From Herbaspirillum sp. RV1423 (lineage in GTDB: Bacteria; Pseudomonadota; Gammaproteobacteria; Burkholderiales; Burkholderiaceae_D), in assembly GCF_000577615.1 (NCBI RefSeq), contig NZ_CBXX010000001.1, forward strand, positions 248,001 through 312,000: DNA of 64,000 nucleotides, given 5' to 3'. This document shows, piece by piece, positions 18,002 to 27,131 of the stretch (position 1 is the first letter of the stretch; every line of letters begins with the position of its first letter). Under the pieces are notes generated by a model, which had not been told where the DNA came from, did not search any database, and saw nothing but the letters and a program-made list of their open reading frames with translations. Position numbers and translations under genes: made by a program.

Positions 18002-19168
18002 TTACTTCAACTGATCGTTCAGCAGGCCGAGGATCTTGTCGGCGGTTTGCGATACTTCCTGCTTGCCGTCGTTGTTCTGGACAGTGATGTCGCTGATGTC
18101 TCCGCTGCCCTTGACCACGATGCGGTAACGCGCAGCGGTCTTGTCCTTGTTCTTGGAACTGAACAGGTTCGAGAAGAAGCCGCCGGATTCCTTGTCCTTG
18201 GCATCCTGGTTCTGGTCGACATAACGCACGAAGTACAAGCCTTGCGAACGATCGCGATCTTCCACGGTGAAGCCGACGCGGTCCAGCGCCAGGCCCACGC
18301 GACGCCATGCGCGGTCGAAGCTTTCGTCGACCTGCACGCTGGAGCCGTTAGCGGTCTTGAGCAGCTTGGAACGGGCCTGCAGCGTCGGCGCGTTGGCGAC
18401 GGCAGCCTTGGCCTTGGTTTCTTCGGCACCCAGGCGCACCATCAGGCGCGACAGGAATTCGGCTTCAAGGCCTGGATCGGAAGGACGCGCGGTCCACACC
18501 GAAGTTTCCTTGGAAGAGCCGGTCAGCACTTCTTCGGCGCCGCGATGGCTGATGAAGATTTCGGTGGTGCCGTTCGGACCGCGCTCCAGGCGCGTGCGGA
18601 ACTTGTCGCGTTCGCCGGTGGAATACAGCGAATCGAACACCTTGCCCAGTGTATTGCGAATGAAATCCTGAGGAATCTTGGCGCGGTTTTCTGCCCAGTC
18701 GGTTTCCATCACGCCCGTGTCAGGCGACTCGACGTTGATCAGGAAGCCGGAGTCTTGCCAGAAATCCTTGATCTGCGGCCACAGTTCGTCGGGCGTCTTG
18801 TTCACCACCAACCAGCGTTGGCTGCCGTCGCGCTCGATGCGGATGTCGCCCTTGACTTGCGGCGCGACTGCCACTGCATCGGCGGCAGGACGCGTCTTCT
18901 GTTCGAGGTTGTAACCGGAGGCGGTCGCTACGCCCTTGTTCGCCTCGGGAATGGCGTAACGGTTGTCGCGCTGCAACTGGGTCAGGTCAGGCGGCACTTC
19001 GAGTCGTGGGCCCTTGGCTTTTTCCGCACTCTTGTAGTCGATACGGTCCCCCTCGAGCATGTTGCTGACGGCGCTGCATCCGGCCAGGCTGGTGAAAGCC
19101 AGGGCGATGATGAGACCACGTTGCGGGAGAAGACGTGAAGCAGAGTGAACGTTCTTGCGAATTGTCAT
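18002..19168 (-). CDS. bamC: outer-membrane assembly lipoprotein BamC
   Basis: Lipoprotein of the BAM complex that inserts beta-barrel proteins into the outer membrane; 388 residues. The signal sequence ends in LAGC (Cys31), followed by SAVSNMLEGDRIDYKSA and the conserved lasso segment LEVPPDLTQL that binds BamD. Two helix-grip domains follow: the first around WLVVNKTPDELWPQIKDFW, the second around VDESFDRAWRRVGLALDRVG. It lies between dapA and the metallo-beta-lactamase-fold gene. dapA-bamC adjacency on one strand is common in proteobacteria. Confidence 0.92.
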   Translation of the reverse strand: MTIRKNVHSASRLLPQRGLIIALAFTSLAGCSAVSNMLEGDRIDYKSAEKAKGPRLEVPPDLTQLQRDNRYAIPEANKGVATASGYNLEQKTRPAADAVAVAPQVKGDIRIERDGSQRWLVVNKTPDELWPQIKDFWQDSGFLINVESPDTGVMETDWAENRAKIPQDFIRNTLGKVFDSLYSTGERDKFRTRLERGPNGTTEIFISHRGAEEVLTGSSKETSVWTARPSDPGLEAEFLSRLMVRLGAEETKAKAAVANAPTLQARSKLLKTANGSSVQVDESFDRAWRRVGLALDRVGFTVEDRDRSQGLYFVRYVDQNQDAKDKESGGFFSNLFSSKNKDKTAARYRIVVKGSGDISDITVQNNDGKQEVSQTADKILGLLNDQLK

Positions 19169-19231
19169 ATCGTTGCAATGAGAAGCGGGTTCGGGTTCAA
19201 GGAAAAACGATACTGCCGTTTAGTTAATTGA

Positions 19232-20110
19232 TTATTTTAATACACCGGATTCGCGCAACGCGGCCCGCACGGTATCGTGGAAGGCCGCGCCCAGCGGAGC
19301 CAGCGGCAAACGCATGCCGGATTCTATCAGACCCATTTCCGTCATTGCCCATTTCAGGGGAACCGGATTGGGTTCGACGAACAGCTTGTTATGCAGAGGC
19401 AGCAGCTTGTTGTTCAGTTCGATCGCCCTGGCGATATTGCCGCTCATGGCAGCCACGCACAGTTCGTGCATGTCGCGCGGCGCCACGTTGGCGGTCACCG
19501 AGATGTTGCCCTGCCCGCCGTAAAGCATCAATGCGATAGCGGTCGGATCGTCGCCGGAATATACCGCAAACGACTTCGGCGCCAGGCGGATCAGGTCGGT
19601 GCCGCGCCCGATGTTGCCGGTGGCGTCCTTGACGCCGACGATGCCCTTCACTTGCGCCAGGCGCAGGATGGTGTCGTTGCTCATGTCAGCCACGGTGCGG
19701 CCGGGAACGTTGTACAGGATGACCGGCAGGTCGACCGACTCGGCGATCTTCTTGAAGTGCTGGTACATGCCCTCTTGCGTCGGGCGATTGTAGTAAGGCA
19801 CGACCTGCAGCGAGGCGTCGGCGCCGACCTTCTTGGCGAACGCCGTCAGCTCGATGGCTTCCGAAGTCGAATTGCCGCCTGTGCCGGCGATGATGGGAAT
19901 ACGTCTGGCGGTATGCTCAACCGCGACCTTGATCAGTTCGGAATGTTCTTCGACCGAAACGGTCGGCGATTCGCCTGTGGTGCCGACGATCACGATGCCG
20001 TCGGTGCCTTCGGCGATGTGCCAGTCAATCAACTTGCGCAGGCCCGGGAAATCGAGACTGCCATCCGGATGCATCGGCGTGACGATGGCGACTATGCTGC
20101 CCTTGATCAT
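19232..20110 (-). CDS. dapA: 4-hydroxy-tetrahydrodipicolinate synthase
   Basis: First committed step of lysine and diaminopimelate synthesis: condenses pyruvate with aspartate semialdehyde. 292 residues, the normal length. The Schiff-base lysine is Lys161 in [11 protein letters not shown], the proton-relay tyrosine is Tyr133 in [10 protein letters not shown], and [10 protein letters not shown] near residue 43 binds the pyruvate carboxylate. It is transcribed towards bamC (63-bp gap). Its substrate is supplied by Asd, encoded at 41767-42876. Confidence 0.97.
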   Translation of the reverse strand: MIKGSIVAIVTPMHPDGSLDFPGLRKLIDWHIAEGTDGIVIVGTTGESPTVSVEEHSELIKVAVEHTARRIPIIAGTGGNSTSEAIELTAFAKKVGADASLQVVPYYNRPTQEGMYQHFKKIAESVDLPVILYNVPGRTVADMSNDTILRLAQVKGIVGVKDATGNIGRGTDLIRLAPKSFAVYSGDDPTAIALMLYGGQGNISVTANVAPRDMHELCVAAMSGNIARAIELNNKLLPLHNKLFVEPNPVPLKWAMTEMGLIESGMRLPLAPLGAAFHDTVRAALRESGVLK

Positions 20111-20212
20111 GATGTTCGTGCGTAGTAAAGGATACGGTTAAAAAGAAAAGAACGATTGTAGCGGATAGCCGCTGCTACCGGTCAAATTGTTCGGATTTGC
20201 TTGCCCCGCCGC

Positions 20213-21412
20213 TCAGTATCCCAAGCCCATGGCTTCACGCACGTCGCGCATGGTGTCCTGCGCCAGCTTGCGGGCATTGTCGCAGCCGTCGGCGATGATG
20301 GCGCGCACCAGCGAGGGATCGTCGATGTATTGCTGCGCGCGCTCAAGCATCGGCTGTTGCTCCCTGAGGATGGCGTCGATCACCGGTTGCTTGCATTCCA
20401 GACAACCGATTCCGGCCGAACGGCAGCCCTTGTCGACCCATTGCCGGGTGGCATCGTCCGAATACACCAGATGGAATTGCCAGACCGGACACTTGCCCGG
20501 ATCGCCCGCGTCGGTGCGGCGCACGCGCTGCGGGTCGGTCGGCATGGTGCGGACCTTCTTGATGACGGTATCCTTGTCTTCGCGCAACGCAATCGCGTTG
20601 CCGTAGCTCTTCGACATCTTGGCGCCGTCCAGGCCGGGCAGGCGCGACGCCTCCGTCAGCAAGGCTTGCGGCTCGGTCAGGATCAGCTTGCGGCTGCCTT
20701 CCAGATAACCGAACAGGCGCTCGCGATCGATCATGGACAGGTTTTGTGCATCGTCGAGCATGGCCTTGGCCTGCGCCAACGCCTCGTCATCGCCCTGTTC
20801 CTGAAATTTGGTGCGTAGCTCCTGATACAGCTTGGAACGCTTGCTGCCGAGCTTTTTGACGGCTTCGCGAGCCTTTTCCTCGAAGCCCTTTTCCTTGCCG
20901 TAGAGGTGGTTGAAGCGACGCGAAATCTCTCGCATCATCTCGATGTGCGGAATCTGGTCTTCCCCCACCGGCACCTGGCTGGCGCGGTAGATCAGCACGT
21001 CGGCCGCCTGCAGCAAGGGATAGCCGAGGAAACCGTAGGTCGCGAGGTCGCGGTCGGCCAGCTTTTCCTGCTGGTCCTTGTAGGTCGGCACGCGCTCCAG
21101 CCAGCCCAGCGGCGTGGCCATCGACAGCAACAGGTGCAGTTCGGCGTGTTCCGGCACGCGCGACTGGATGAACAGGGTCGATTGGGAAGGATCGACGCCG
21201 GCGGCGAGCCAGTCGATCACCATTTCCCAGGTGCTGGTCTCGATGATGCTGGGGTCGTCGTAATGCGTCGTCAGCGCATGCCAGTCGGCAACGAAAAACA
21301 GGCAAGGCAGTTCGGATTGCAGCTTGACCCAGTTCTTCAGGGCGCCGTGATAATGGCCCAGATGCAGCGCGCCCGTGGGGCGCATACCGGAGACAACGCG
21401 ATCAGGATACAT
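20213..21412 (-). CDS. trpS: tryptophanyl-tRNA synthetase
   Basis: Class I aminoacyl-tRNA synthetase, 399 residues. HIGH motif as HLGH (17-20) and KMSKS at 265-269 (AKMSKSYGN). It is longer than the ~334-residue E. coli enzyme; part of the extra length is a charged helical stretch around residues 170-235 (KLGSKRSKLYQELRTKF region), a form seen in beta-proteobacteria. The start lies 8 bp after the M50 protease stop, so the two are co-transcribed. A weak hairpin near 20160-20180 may end the transcript. Confidence 0.95.
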   Translation of the reverse strand: MYPDRVVSGMRPTGALHLGHYHGALKNWVKLQSELPCLFFVADWHALTTHYDDPSIIETSTWEMVIDWLAAGVDPSQSTLFIQSRVPEHAELHLLLSMATPLGWLERVPTYKDQQEKLADRDLATYGFLGYPLLQAADVLIYRASQVPVGEDQIPHIEMMREISRRFNHLYGKEKGFEEKAREAVKKLGSKRSKLYQELRTKFQEQGDDEALAQAKAMLDDAQNLSMIDRERLFGYLEGSRKLILTEPQALLTEASRLPGLDGAKMSKSYGNAIALREDKDTVIKKVRTMPTDPQRVRRTDAGDPGKCPVWQFHLVYSDDATRQWVDKGCRSAGIGCLECKQPVIDAILREQQPMLERAQQYIDDPSLVRAIIADGCDNARKLAQDTMRDVREAMGLGY

Positions 21413-21420
21413 GGTGTGAT

Positions 21421-22083
21421 TTAGTTAAAAAATAAGGATATCGGCGAGGTGATCAGTTGCAGCAGGCTGCCCGCCAGGTACATGACCGGCGCCATCCACC
21501 AGGTGTAAATCACCTTGAGCAAGACCAGTGCCATCACGATGAAGAAACCGTAGGGCTCGATTTGTGCAAATTTATACGCATATCGGCTCGGCAGCAAACT
21601 TGTCAGTATGCGGCCACCGTCGAGCGGCGGAATCGGGAACAGGTTGAACGCGAACATGACCAGGTTGGTCAGCACGCCAGCCTTGGCCATGAGCATGAAG
21701 AATTCTTCTTCGACGCCACCGATCGCCAGCGCATAAATCACCAGCGTCCAGATCAACGCCATCAGGAAGTTGGCGGCGGGACCGGCCAGCGCCACCCACG
21801 CCATGTCGCGCTTGGGCTTGCGCAGCTTACCGAAGTCGAGCGGCACCGGTTTCGCATAACCGAACAGGAAAGCCCCGCTGGTAGCGAAATACAGCAGCAC
21901 CGGAATGACGATGGTCCCGAAAGGATCGATGTGCTTGAGGGGATTGAGGCTCATGCGCCCCATCGCATAAGCGGTGTTGTCGCCGAAGTACTTTGCCGCG
22001 AAGGCATGCGCTGCCTCGTGCAGTGTAATCGCGAACAGTACCGGGAGCGCATACACTGCGACAGTCTGGATAAGATCATTCAT
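21421..22083 (-). CDS. site-2-protease-family M50 membrane metalloprotease
   Basis: 220-residue membrane protein with the zinc motif HEAAH (residues 22-26) in the first helices and FPIPPLDGGR towards the end, which supplies the third ligand Asp. NPLKHIDPFGT is the hallmark of the short Rv2869/YwhC-type members that lack PDZ domains. The ATG at 22083 was preferred over one at 22137, which would add 18 residues without family support. It precedes trpS by 8 bp. Its substrate is unknown. Confidence 0.9.
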   Translation of the reverse strand: MNDLIQTVAVYALPVLFAITLHEAAHAFAAKYFGDNTAYAMGRMSLNPLKHIDPFGTIVIPVLLYFATSGAFLFGYAKPVPLDFGKLRKPKRDMAWVALAGPAANFLMALIWTLVIYALAIGGVEEEFFMLMAKAGVLTNLVMFAFNLFPIPPLDGGRILTSLLPSRYAYKFAQIEPYGFFIVMALVLLKVIYTWWMAPVMYLAGSLLQLITSPISLFFN

Positions 22084-22260
22084 GGGTGCGAATTTTAGCA
22101 GAGGGACAAGGAAGGGCCGCGGGAAAATCGACGGCATGCAAGAGAAATCGGCGCGAGCCGCAGGGCAAGCTTGCCAAAATCACAATTTCATTGTGGAAAA
22201 AGTGGATGTGGACCGTAATGCAACGGCCCGTGACGGGGAAAACACATTTCCAAAAGGCAA

Positions 22261-22887
22261 TTACAACCCGAATGGCGCAGCGTCACCCCGCCCCTGCCTG
22301 ACCAACACCGGCTGAGTATCGTCGCTGAGGTCGATGACGGTGGTCGGCTCCAGGCTGCAGGCGCCGCTGTCGATGACCAGTTCGATCTGTTTTTCCAGAC
22401 GGTCGCGAATATCGTCGGCGCTGGTCAGCGGATCGTCCTGGTCGGGCAAGATCAGCGTGGTGCCGATCAGGGGCTGACCCAGTTCGGCCAGCAAGGCGTG
22501 GGCAATCTGGTTTTCCGGGACGCGCAGGCCGATGGTCTTGCGCGACGGATGGCTCAGGCGGCGCGGCACTTCCTTGGTGGCTTCCAGGATGAAGGTGTAC
22601 GGTCCCGGCGTCGCCGCCTTGAGCAGACGATATTGCCGGTTGTCGACCTTGGCGTATTGGGCGATTTCGCTGAGGTCGCGGCATAGCAGCGTCAGGTGAT
22701 GTTTATCATCTACGCCGCGAATCCGGCGCAGGCGTTCGACGGCGCCCTTGTCGTCGAGCTGGCATACCAGCGCGTAACAGGAATCCGTCGGCAAGGCCAC
22801 GATGCCGCCGCTACGGATGATCTGTGCGGCCTGCTTGATCAGGCGCAGTTGTGGGTTATCGGGGTGGATCTGGAAAAACTGACTCAT
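22261..22887 (-). CDS. yciO: YciO-type Sua5/YrdC-family protein
   Basis: 208 residues of the Sua5/YrdC fold, which in its best-known members makes threonylcarbamoyl-AMP for tRNA t6A. The start MSQFFQIHPDNPQ and GGIVALPTDSCYALVCQL, then TPGPYTFILEATKEVP and HPSRKTIGLRVP, place it in the YciO subgroup, where activity is weaker and the physiological role less clear. It stands between the M50 protease and htpX on the same strand. Confidence 0.9.
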   Translation of the reverse strand: MSQFFQIHPDNPQLRLIKQAAQIIRSGGIVALPTDSCYALVCQLDDKGAVERLRRIRGVDDKHHLTLLCRDLSEIAQYAKVDNRQYRLLKAATPGPYTFILEATKEVPRRLSHPSRKTIGLRVPENQIAHALLAELGQPLIGTTLILPDQDDPLTSADDIRDRLEKQIELVIDSGACSLEPTTVIDLSDDTQPVLVRQGRGDAAPFGL

Positions 22888-22913
22888 GCGTCTTTCATTT
22901 CAGCATCGGTTGC

Positions 22914-22952
22914 GGTTTCAAAAAGGCAAAACGGCGGTTTCGCACCGCCGTT
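22914..22952 (-). terminator. rho-independent terminator after htpX
   Basis: On the minus strand AACGGCGGT pairs perfectly with ACCGCCGTT across a 5-base loop (22930-22952), followed by TTGCCTTTTTG. It begins 16 bp after the htpX stop codon. Confidence 0.8.
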
Positions 22953-22967
22953 CCTACCGTCGGCGGA

Positions 22968-23843
22968 TCATCGCTGGCCGCGCAATGCGGCGATACGCTG
23001 CTCCAGCGGCGGGTGCGTGGAAAACAATTCCATGAATCCCGGCTTGTCGTTGATACCCATGGCGGCCATCGATTCCGGCAAGCCGCTCACGGGAATGCCG
23101 CCCAGCCGCGCCAGCGCGTGGATCATCGGCTGCGGACCGCCGAGCAACCGGGCGGAGCCGGCGTCGGCGCGGAACTCGCGATGGCGCGAAAACCAGGCCA
23201 CGATCATTGAGGCACCGATACCGAACACCACCTGGCACACCAGCACCGTCACCATGTAGCCGATGCCGGGACCGGAATCGTCATTGTTCCGGCGCAGTGC
23301 CGAATCGACGAAGTAGCCGACCACGCGCGACAGGAACACGACGAAAGTATTCACCACGCCCTGGATCAACGTCATGGTCACCATGTCGCCGTTGGCGATA
23401 TGGGAAATTTCATGGCCGAGCACGGCTTCGACTTCTTCCTTGGTCATGCCCTGCAACAAGCCGGTCGATACCGCGACCAGCGCCGAATCCCTGAAAGCGC
23501 CGGTGGCGAAGGCATTCGGTTCGCCTTCATAGACCGCTACTTCCGGCATGCCGATGCCGGCGCGCTGTGCCAGCTTGTTCACGGTAGCAACCAGCCAGAC
23601 TTCGGTAGAGTTGGTCGGCGTGTCGATCACGCGCGCACCAGTGCTCCATTTCGCCATGGACTTGCTCATCAGCAGCGAAATGATCGAGCCGGTAAAGCCG
23701 ACCACGATCGAGAACACCAGCAGCATGGGCAGATTCAGCCCCGCACGGGTCAGGAATTTGTCCACGCCCAGCAAGGACAGGACCACGCTCATCACCACCA
23801 GCACGGCGATATTGGTCGCGAGGAAGAGGAATATGCGTTTCAT
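22968..23843 (-). CDS. htpX: membrane zinc protease HtpX
   Basis: Inner-membrane M48B metalloprotease of membrane-protein quality control, working alongside FtsH. 291 residues. Two N-terminal helices (about 5-27 and 38-58) precede the cytoplasmic domain with HEISH (144-148) in [13 protein letters not shown] and a later [14 protein letters not shown]. The C-terminal [16 protein letters not shown] motif is also typical. It has its own terminator and is monocistronic or nearly so. Confidence 0.96.
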   Translation of the reverse strand: MKRIFLFLATNIAVLVVMSVVLSLLGVDKFLTRAGLNLPMLLVFSIVVGFTGSIISLLMSKSMAKWSTGARVIDTPTNSTEVWLVATVNKLAQRAGIGMPEVAVYEGEPNAFATGAFRDSALVAVSTGLLQGMTKEEVEAVLGHEISHIANGDMVTMTLIQGVVNTFVVFLSRVVGYFVDSALRRNNDDSGPGIGYMVTVLVCQVVFGIGASMIVAWFSRHREFRADAGSARLLGGPQPMIHALARLGGIPVSGLPESMAAMGINDKPGFMELFSTHPPLEQRIAALRGQR

Positions 23844-24093
23844 CTGAAAAACTCCTGTCAGGAAAGTGGTTATTAGATAGGATCAGAGAGGGGGAAATCA
23901 AGAGATGCCGCCGCAAGCCACTTCCTCGGTTTGCGACTTGGAACCTGTTGACGATCTGTAGCGAGAGGCCATCAGCCCGTGGCGGACGAAGCCGAGCTCA
24001 GTTGCGATCCTTTGAATGTACTTGATTCCAAGCACCTCCCGGAAGTTGCCGATTCGCGGATCATGGTCCCGCAGCAAGATCTCGAACAGCTTC

Positions 24094-24930
24094 TTACAGG
24101 TTCCAGTCGTGCCACACCGGCGTTAATCCGGCCGGCAACGGCGGCAAGCCTCCCAGATCGACGCGCGATTCTCCGGGGCCGTGGAAATCCGAGCCAATCG
24201 ATGCCAGGAAGCCGTAGCGCTTGGCGACACGGGCATATTCGTCGTACTGGTCGGGCGTGTGGCTGCCGGTGATGACCTCGATCGCCGCGCCGCCATGTTG
24301 CTTGAACTCGTCGAACAAAGCGCCGAATTCGAGGTCGCTGTACTGATAGCGCCCCGGATGGGCAATCACCGCCACGCCGCCAGCGCCACGGATCCAGTCG
24401 ACCGATTCCTTGAGCGTGGCCCAGCGGTGCGGCACGTAACCGGGTTTGCCTTCACACAGGTAGTTACGGAACACTTCCTTGATATCGGCGCAGCGGCCGA
24501 TTTCGACAATGTAGCGTGCAAAGTGCGTGCGCGACATCAGGTCGGGATTGCCGACATGCTTAAGCGCGCCTTCGAAGGCATCGGGAATGCCGACGGTGTC
24601 CAACTGAGCCGCGATCTCGCGGGCGCGCCGCTCGCGGCCGTTGCGCGTCGCCGCCAGTCCTCGCACCAGCGCAGCATTGGTTTCATCGATGCACAAACCG
24701 ACGATATGCACGGTCTGTCCGGCCCAGGTCACGGAAATTTCGACGCCGGGGATATAACGCATGCCAAGCGCTTGCGCAGTCTGACGCGCCACCGCAATGC
24801 CGCCGATTTCGTCGTGGTCGGTCAACGCCCATACATCGACGCCGTTGGCCTTGGCGCGCGCAGCCACTTCCGCCGGCGGCAGCAGGCCGTCGGAGACGTT
24901 GGAATGGCAGTGCAGATCGACATTGGGCAT
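24094..24930 (-). CDS. rnm: PHP-domain phosphoesterase, RNase AM / 3',5'-nucleotide bisphosphate phosphatase
   Basis: 278 residues of the PHP fold, which uses three metals. Metal-binding motifs: DLHCHSNVSDG (His7, His9), LTDHDEIGG, PGVEISVTW, VIAHPGRY and SIGSDFHGPGE. Relatives (YciV/TrpH) act as RNase AM, a 5'-3' exonuclease on rRNA ends, and as a 3'-phosphatase on nucleotide bisphosphates. The ATG at 24930 begins the family start MPNVDLHCH; a longer frame upstream adds 37 unrelated residues. E. coli also keeps it near yciO, as here. Confidence 0.9.
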   Translation of the reverse strand: MPNVDLHCHSNVSDGLLPPAEVAARAKANGVDVWALTDHDEIGGIAVARQTAQALGMRYIPGVEISVTWAGQTVHIVGLCIDETNAALVRGLAATRNGRERRAREIAAQLDTVGIPDAFEGALKHVGNPDLMSRTHFARYIVEIGRCADIKEVFRNYLCEGKPGYVPHRWATLKESVDWIRGAGGVAVIAHPGRYQYSDLEFGALFDEFKQHGGAAIEVITGSHTPDQYDEYARVAKRYGFLASIGSDFHGPGESRVDLGGLPPLPAGLTPVWHDWNL

Positions 24931-25037
24931 TGTGGGCGATACCTGAAAATATGGAAATGAGATGTTTTCATTGTACGCTGCATAAGCCTTCTCTGCTGCA
25001 TGTGCACACGCTGCGGGGCGGGCCTTACGGAGCCCCC

Positions 25038-25916
25038 TCACTCCTCCAGGAAGCTCTCGATCAAGGTCGCCAGCAATTCTGGCTGATCGTGATGCAGCAT
25101 ATGGCCGGCGTCGGGGATGATTTCGGTGCGCACATTGCGGATGTGCGCAATGCGGCGCTCGATTTCCGGCCGCATCAGTGTGTTTTCGCCGAACCAGCGC
25201 CAGATGTCGGTCTCGGCGGCCTCAACCCACAACACCGGTGCGGTGATCTGCGACCAGCATGCCATCGCTTCTTCGACGCGGTAAAGCATAGGATTGACCT
25301 TTTTATGGACCGGATCGCCGAGGATGTCCCAAGCGCCGTCGTCGTTCTGCATAGCCCAGTGCCCGGCAAGGAAAGCGGCGCGTTCACGGCTCAGGCGCGG
25401 ATTGGTTTTTTGCAGCCGCGCCATGACGTCGTCCAGCGTAGCGTAGGGACGCATGAAAGGCTTATCCTGCAACTCGTCCAGCCATTTGGCGAAACGGCCC
25501 GGTGCCTGCTCCGGCACAGTGCTCGGCATGCCGAACCCCTCCAGGTTGACCAGTCTGGCAATGCGGTGCGGACGCACGCCTGCATACAGGCCGACGACAT
25601 TGCCGCCCAGGCTGTGACCGATCAGGTTGACGGATTCCTCGGGCGAATAATGCAGCAGCAATGCATCGAGATCCGCGAGATAGTCGGGGAACCAGTAGGT
25701 ATCTCCTCTGGTGCGCTCGGTCAGGCCGAAACCGCGCCAGTCGGGCGCGATCACATGCCACTCCTTCCGCAGGCAATCGACCACGAACTGGAACGAAGCG
25801 GAAATATCCATCCAGCCATGCACCATGAATAACTTGGGCGCTTGCGAGTCGCCCCAGTGGCGCACGTGGTACCGCAGGCCGCGGATGTTGAGGTAGTCGG
25901 AACGCGATGGCTTCAT
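25038..25916 (-). CDS. alpha/beta-fold hydrolase
   Basis: About 292 residues. HGWMDISASF provides the oxyanion region, GHSLGGNVVGLYA the nucleophile Ser, and GHMLHHDQPELLA near the end the catalytic His; an Asp in the VLWVEAAETD stretch could complete the triad. Substrate unknown: the lid region (GRFAKWLDELQDKPFMRPY) resembles esterase/lipase-type proteins of the serine hydrolase-like family. The ATG at 25916 is used; a GTG at 25943 with GGGGAT before it is an equally possible start and would add nine residues. Confidence 0.85.
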   Translation of the reverse strand: MKPSRSDYLNIRGLRYHVRHWGDSQAPKLFMVHGWMDISASFQFVVDCLRKEWHVIAPDWRGFGLTERTRGDTYWFPDYLADLDALLLHYSPEESVNLIGHSLGGNVVGLYAGVRPHRIARLVNLEGFGMPSTVPEQAPGRFAKWLDELQDKPFMRPYATLDDVMARLQKTNPRLSRERAAFLAGHWAMQNDDGAWDILGDPVHKKVNPMLYRVEEAMACWSQITAPVLWVEAAETDIWRWFGENTLMRPEIERRIAHIRNVRTEIIPDAGHMLHHDQPELLATLIESFLEE

Positions 25917-26009
25917 GGCGGATAGGCAGTCGGAAAACCTCACAGTATAAATCCCCGGCGCCCCGCCTGCCCGGCGCCATCGTTTTGTCAGCGACGCTGC
26001 GAGCGTCTC

Positions 26010-27035
26010 TTATTGCAGATAACGTCCCAGATCGAAGGACGACTTCAATCCCAGCATGTGGAAATTCGTTTCCAGCCAACGTGCAGCGGCTTGCCGCCCT
26101 TCCTCGTAGAGGCCGTGGATGAACGAGGTCTTGGTGTTGAGTTTGCTCATGACGTCGAGCTGACTCATCAGGTCATTGGCTTCGACCAGATGCATGTTGA
26201 GCCGGCGCAGGCGGCGCTCCAGCGTACCAAAGGCGAACATCGCACTCTCGGCTTCGCGTTTGGCCAGGGCCAGGCCGCCCAGTTCGGTGAAGAACGCCGA
26301 ACTGAAACTGATCTCGCTCAAACGCTGGCCGATTTCATGCGTGGAAGTCGGCGTACCCGGCCGGCTGCACGGATGCAGCAGCACCACCAGCAGGTCGCGC
26401 GCCGAGCACAGGTGCAGCAACGGAAAGATCGGCGGATTGGCCGTCAGGCCGCCGTCCCAGTACACCTCGCCGTCGATTTCCACCGGCCGGTGCATCGACG
26501 GCAGGCAGGCCGAGGCCAGCAAGGCGTCCAGCGTCAGTTCGCGATTGCGGAATATCTTCAACGTACCGGTGCTGACCCTGGTGGCGGCAATGAAAAGCTT
26601 GATGCTGCCGGTGCGGCGCAGGCGCTCGAAATCGATCTGCTCTTCGAGGATGTCGCGCAAGGGATTGATGTCCAGCGGATTCAATTGGGTCGGCGAAAAG
26701 AAACGCGTCATGGCCAGCAGGGCATGCATCGCCGCCGGCGTGGTCTGCGTCAGCAGGCTGGCGCCGCCGGGCAGCATTTCGGGCGGCAGGAAGCTGAACG
26801 GCTCCTTGGTGACGATACGTCCCCAGAAGGCCGCCAGGGCTTCGCGCGCGCCTTCGCGGCCGCCAAGATTGTAGCCATGCGCCAGCACCGTGGCGTTCAT
26901 GGCGCCGGCGCTGGCGCCGCTGATGCCTTCGTAGTCGATACGGCCATCTTCCAGCAACCGGTCCAGTACGCCCCAGGTAAATGCGCCGTGCGAGCCGCCG
27001 CCTTGCAATGCCAATGTCACAATCTTGTTTTGCAT
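26010..27035 (-). CDS. patatin-like phospholipase
   Basis: 341 residues. The oxyanion hole GGGSHGAF (12-19), the nucleophile Ser42 in GASAGAMNA and the catalytic Asp in YWDGGLTANPP define a patatin Ser-Asp dyad lipase. No signal peptide is seen, so it is probably cytoplasmic or membrane-associated and acts on phospholipids or polyhydroxyalkanoate-type esters. The ATG at 27035 has AAGGAA just upstream; codons further out (27059, 27071) lack this. Divergent from the LOG gene across a palindrome-bearing gap. Confidence 0.9.
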   Translation of the reverse strand: MQNKIVTLALQGGGSHGAFTWGVLDRLLEDGRIDYEGISGASAGAMNATVLAHGYNLGGREGAREALAAFWGRIVTKEPFSFLPPEMLPGGASLLTQTTPAAMHALLAMTRFFSPTQLNPLDINPLRDILEEQIDFERLRRTGSIKLFIAATRVSTGTLKIFRNRELTLDALLASACLPSMHRPVEIDGEVYWDGGLTANPPIFPLLHLCSARDLLVVLLHPCSRPGTPTSTHEIGQRLSEISFSSAFFTELGGLALAKREAESAMFAFGTLERRLRRLNMHLVEANDLMSQLDVMSKLNTKTSFIHGLYEEGRQAAARWLETNFHMLGLKSSFDLGRYLQ

Positions 27036-27088
27036 GCTATTCCTTGAGTCAGCCTTCATGCCGCCTGTCACCGCCAGGTCATAGCTGT

Positions 27089-27108
27089 CATGTTATAACA
27101 TGGCCATG
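27089..27108. promoter_or_regulatory. overlapping CATG palindromes in the patatin/LOG divergent gap
   Basis: CATGTTATAACATG (27089-27102) is a perfect 14-bp palindrome, overlapped by CATGGCCATG (27099-27108), a second perfect one. The site ends 23 bp before the LOG start codon and contains a TTATAA that could act as a -10 element, so a regulator bound here would block or steer that promoter. No regulator is identified. Confidence 0.4.
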
Positions 27109-27131
27109 TTGATTAATTCGAGCGAAAGAAA

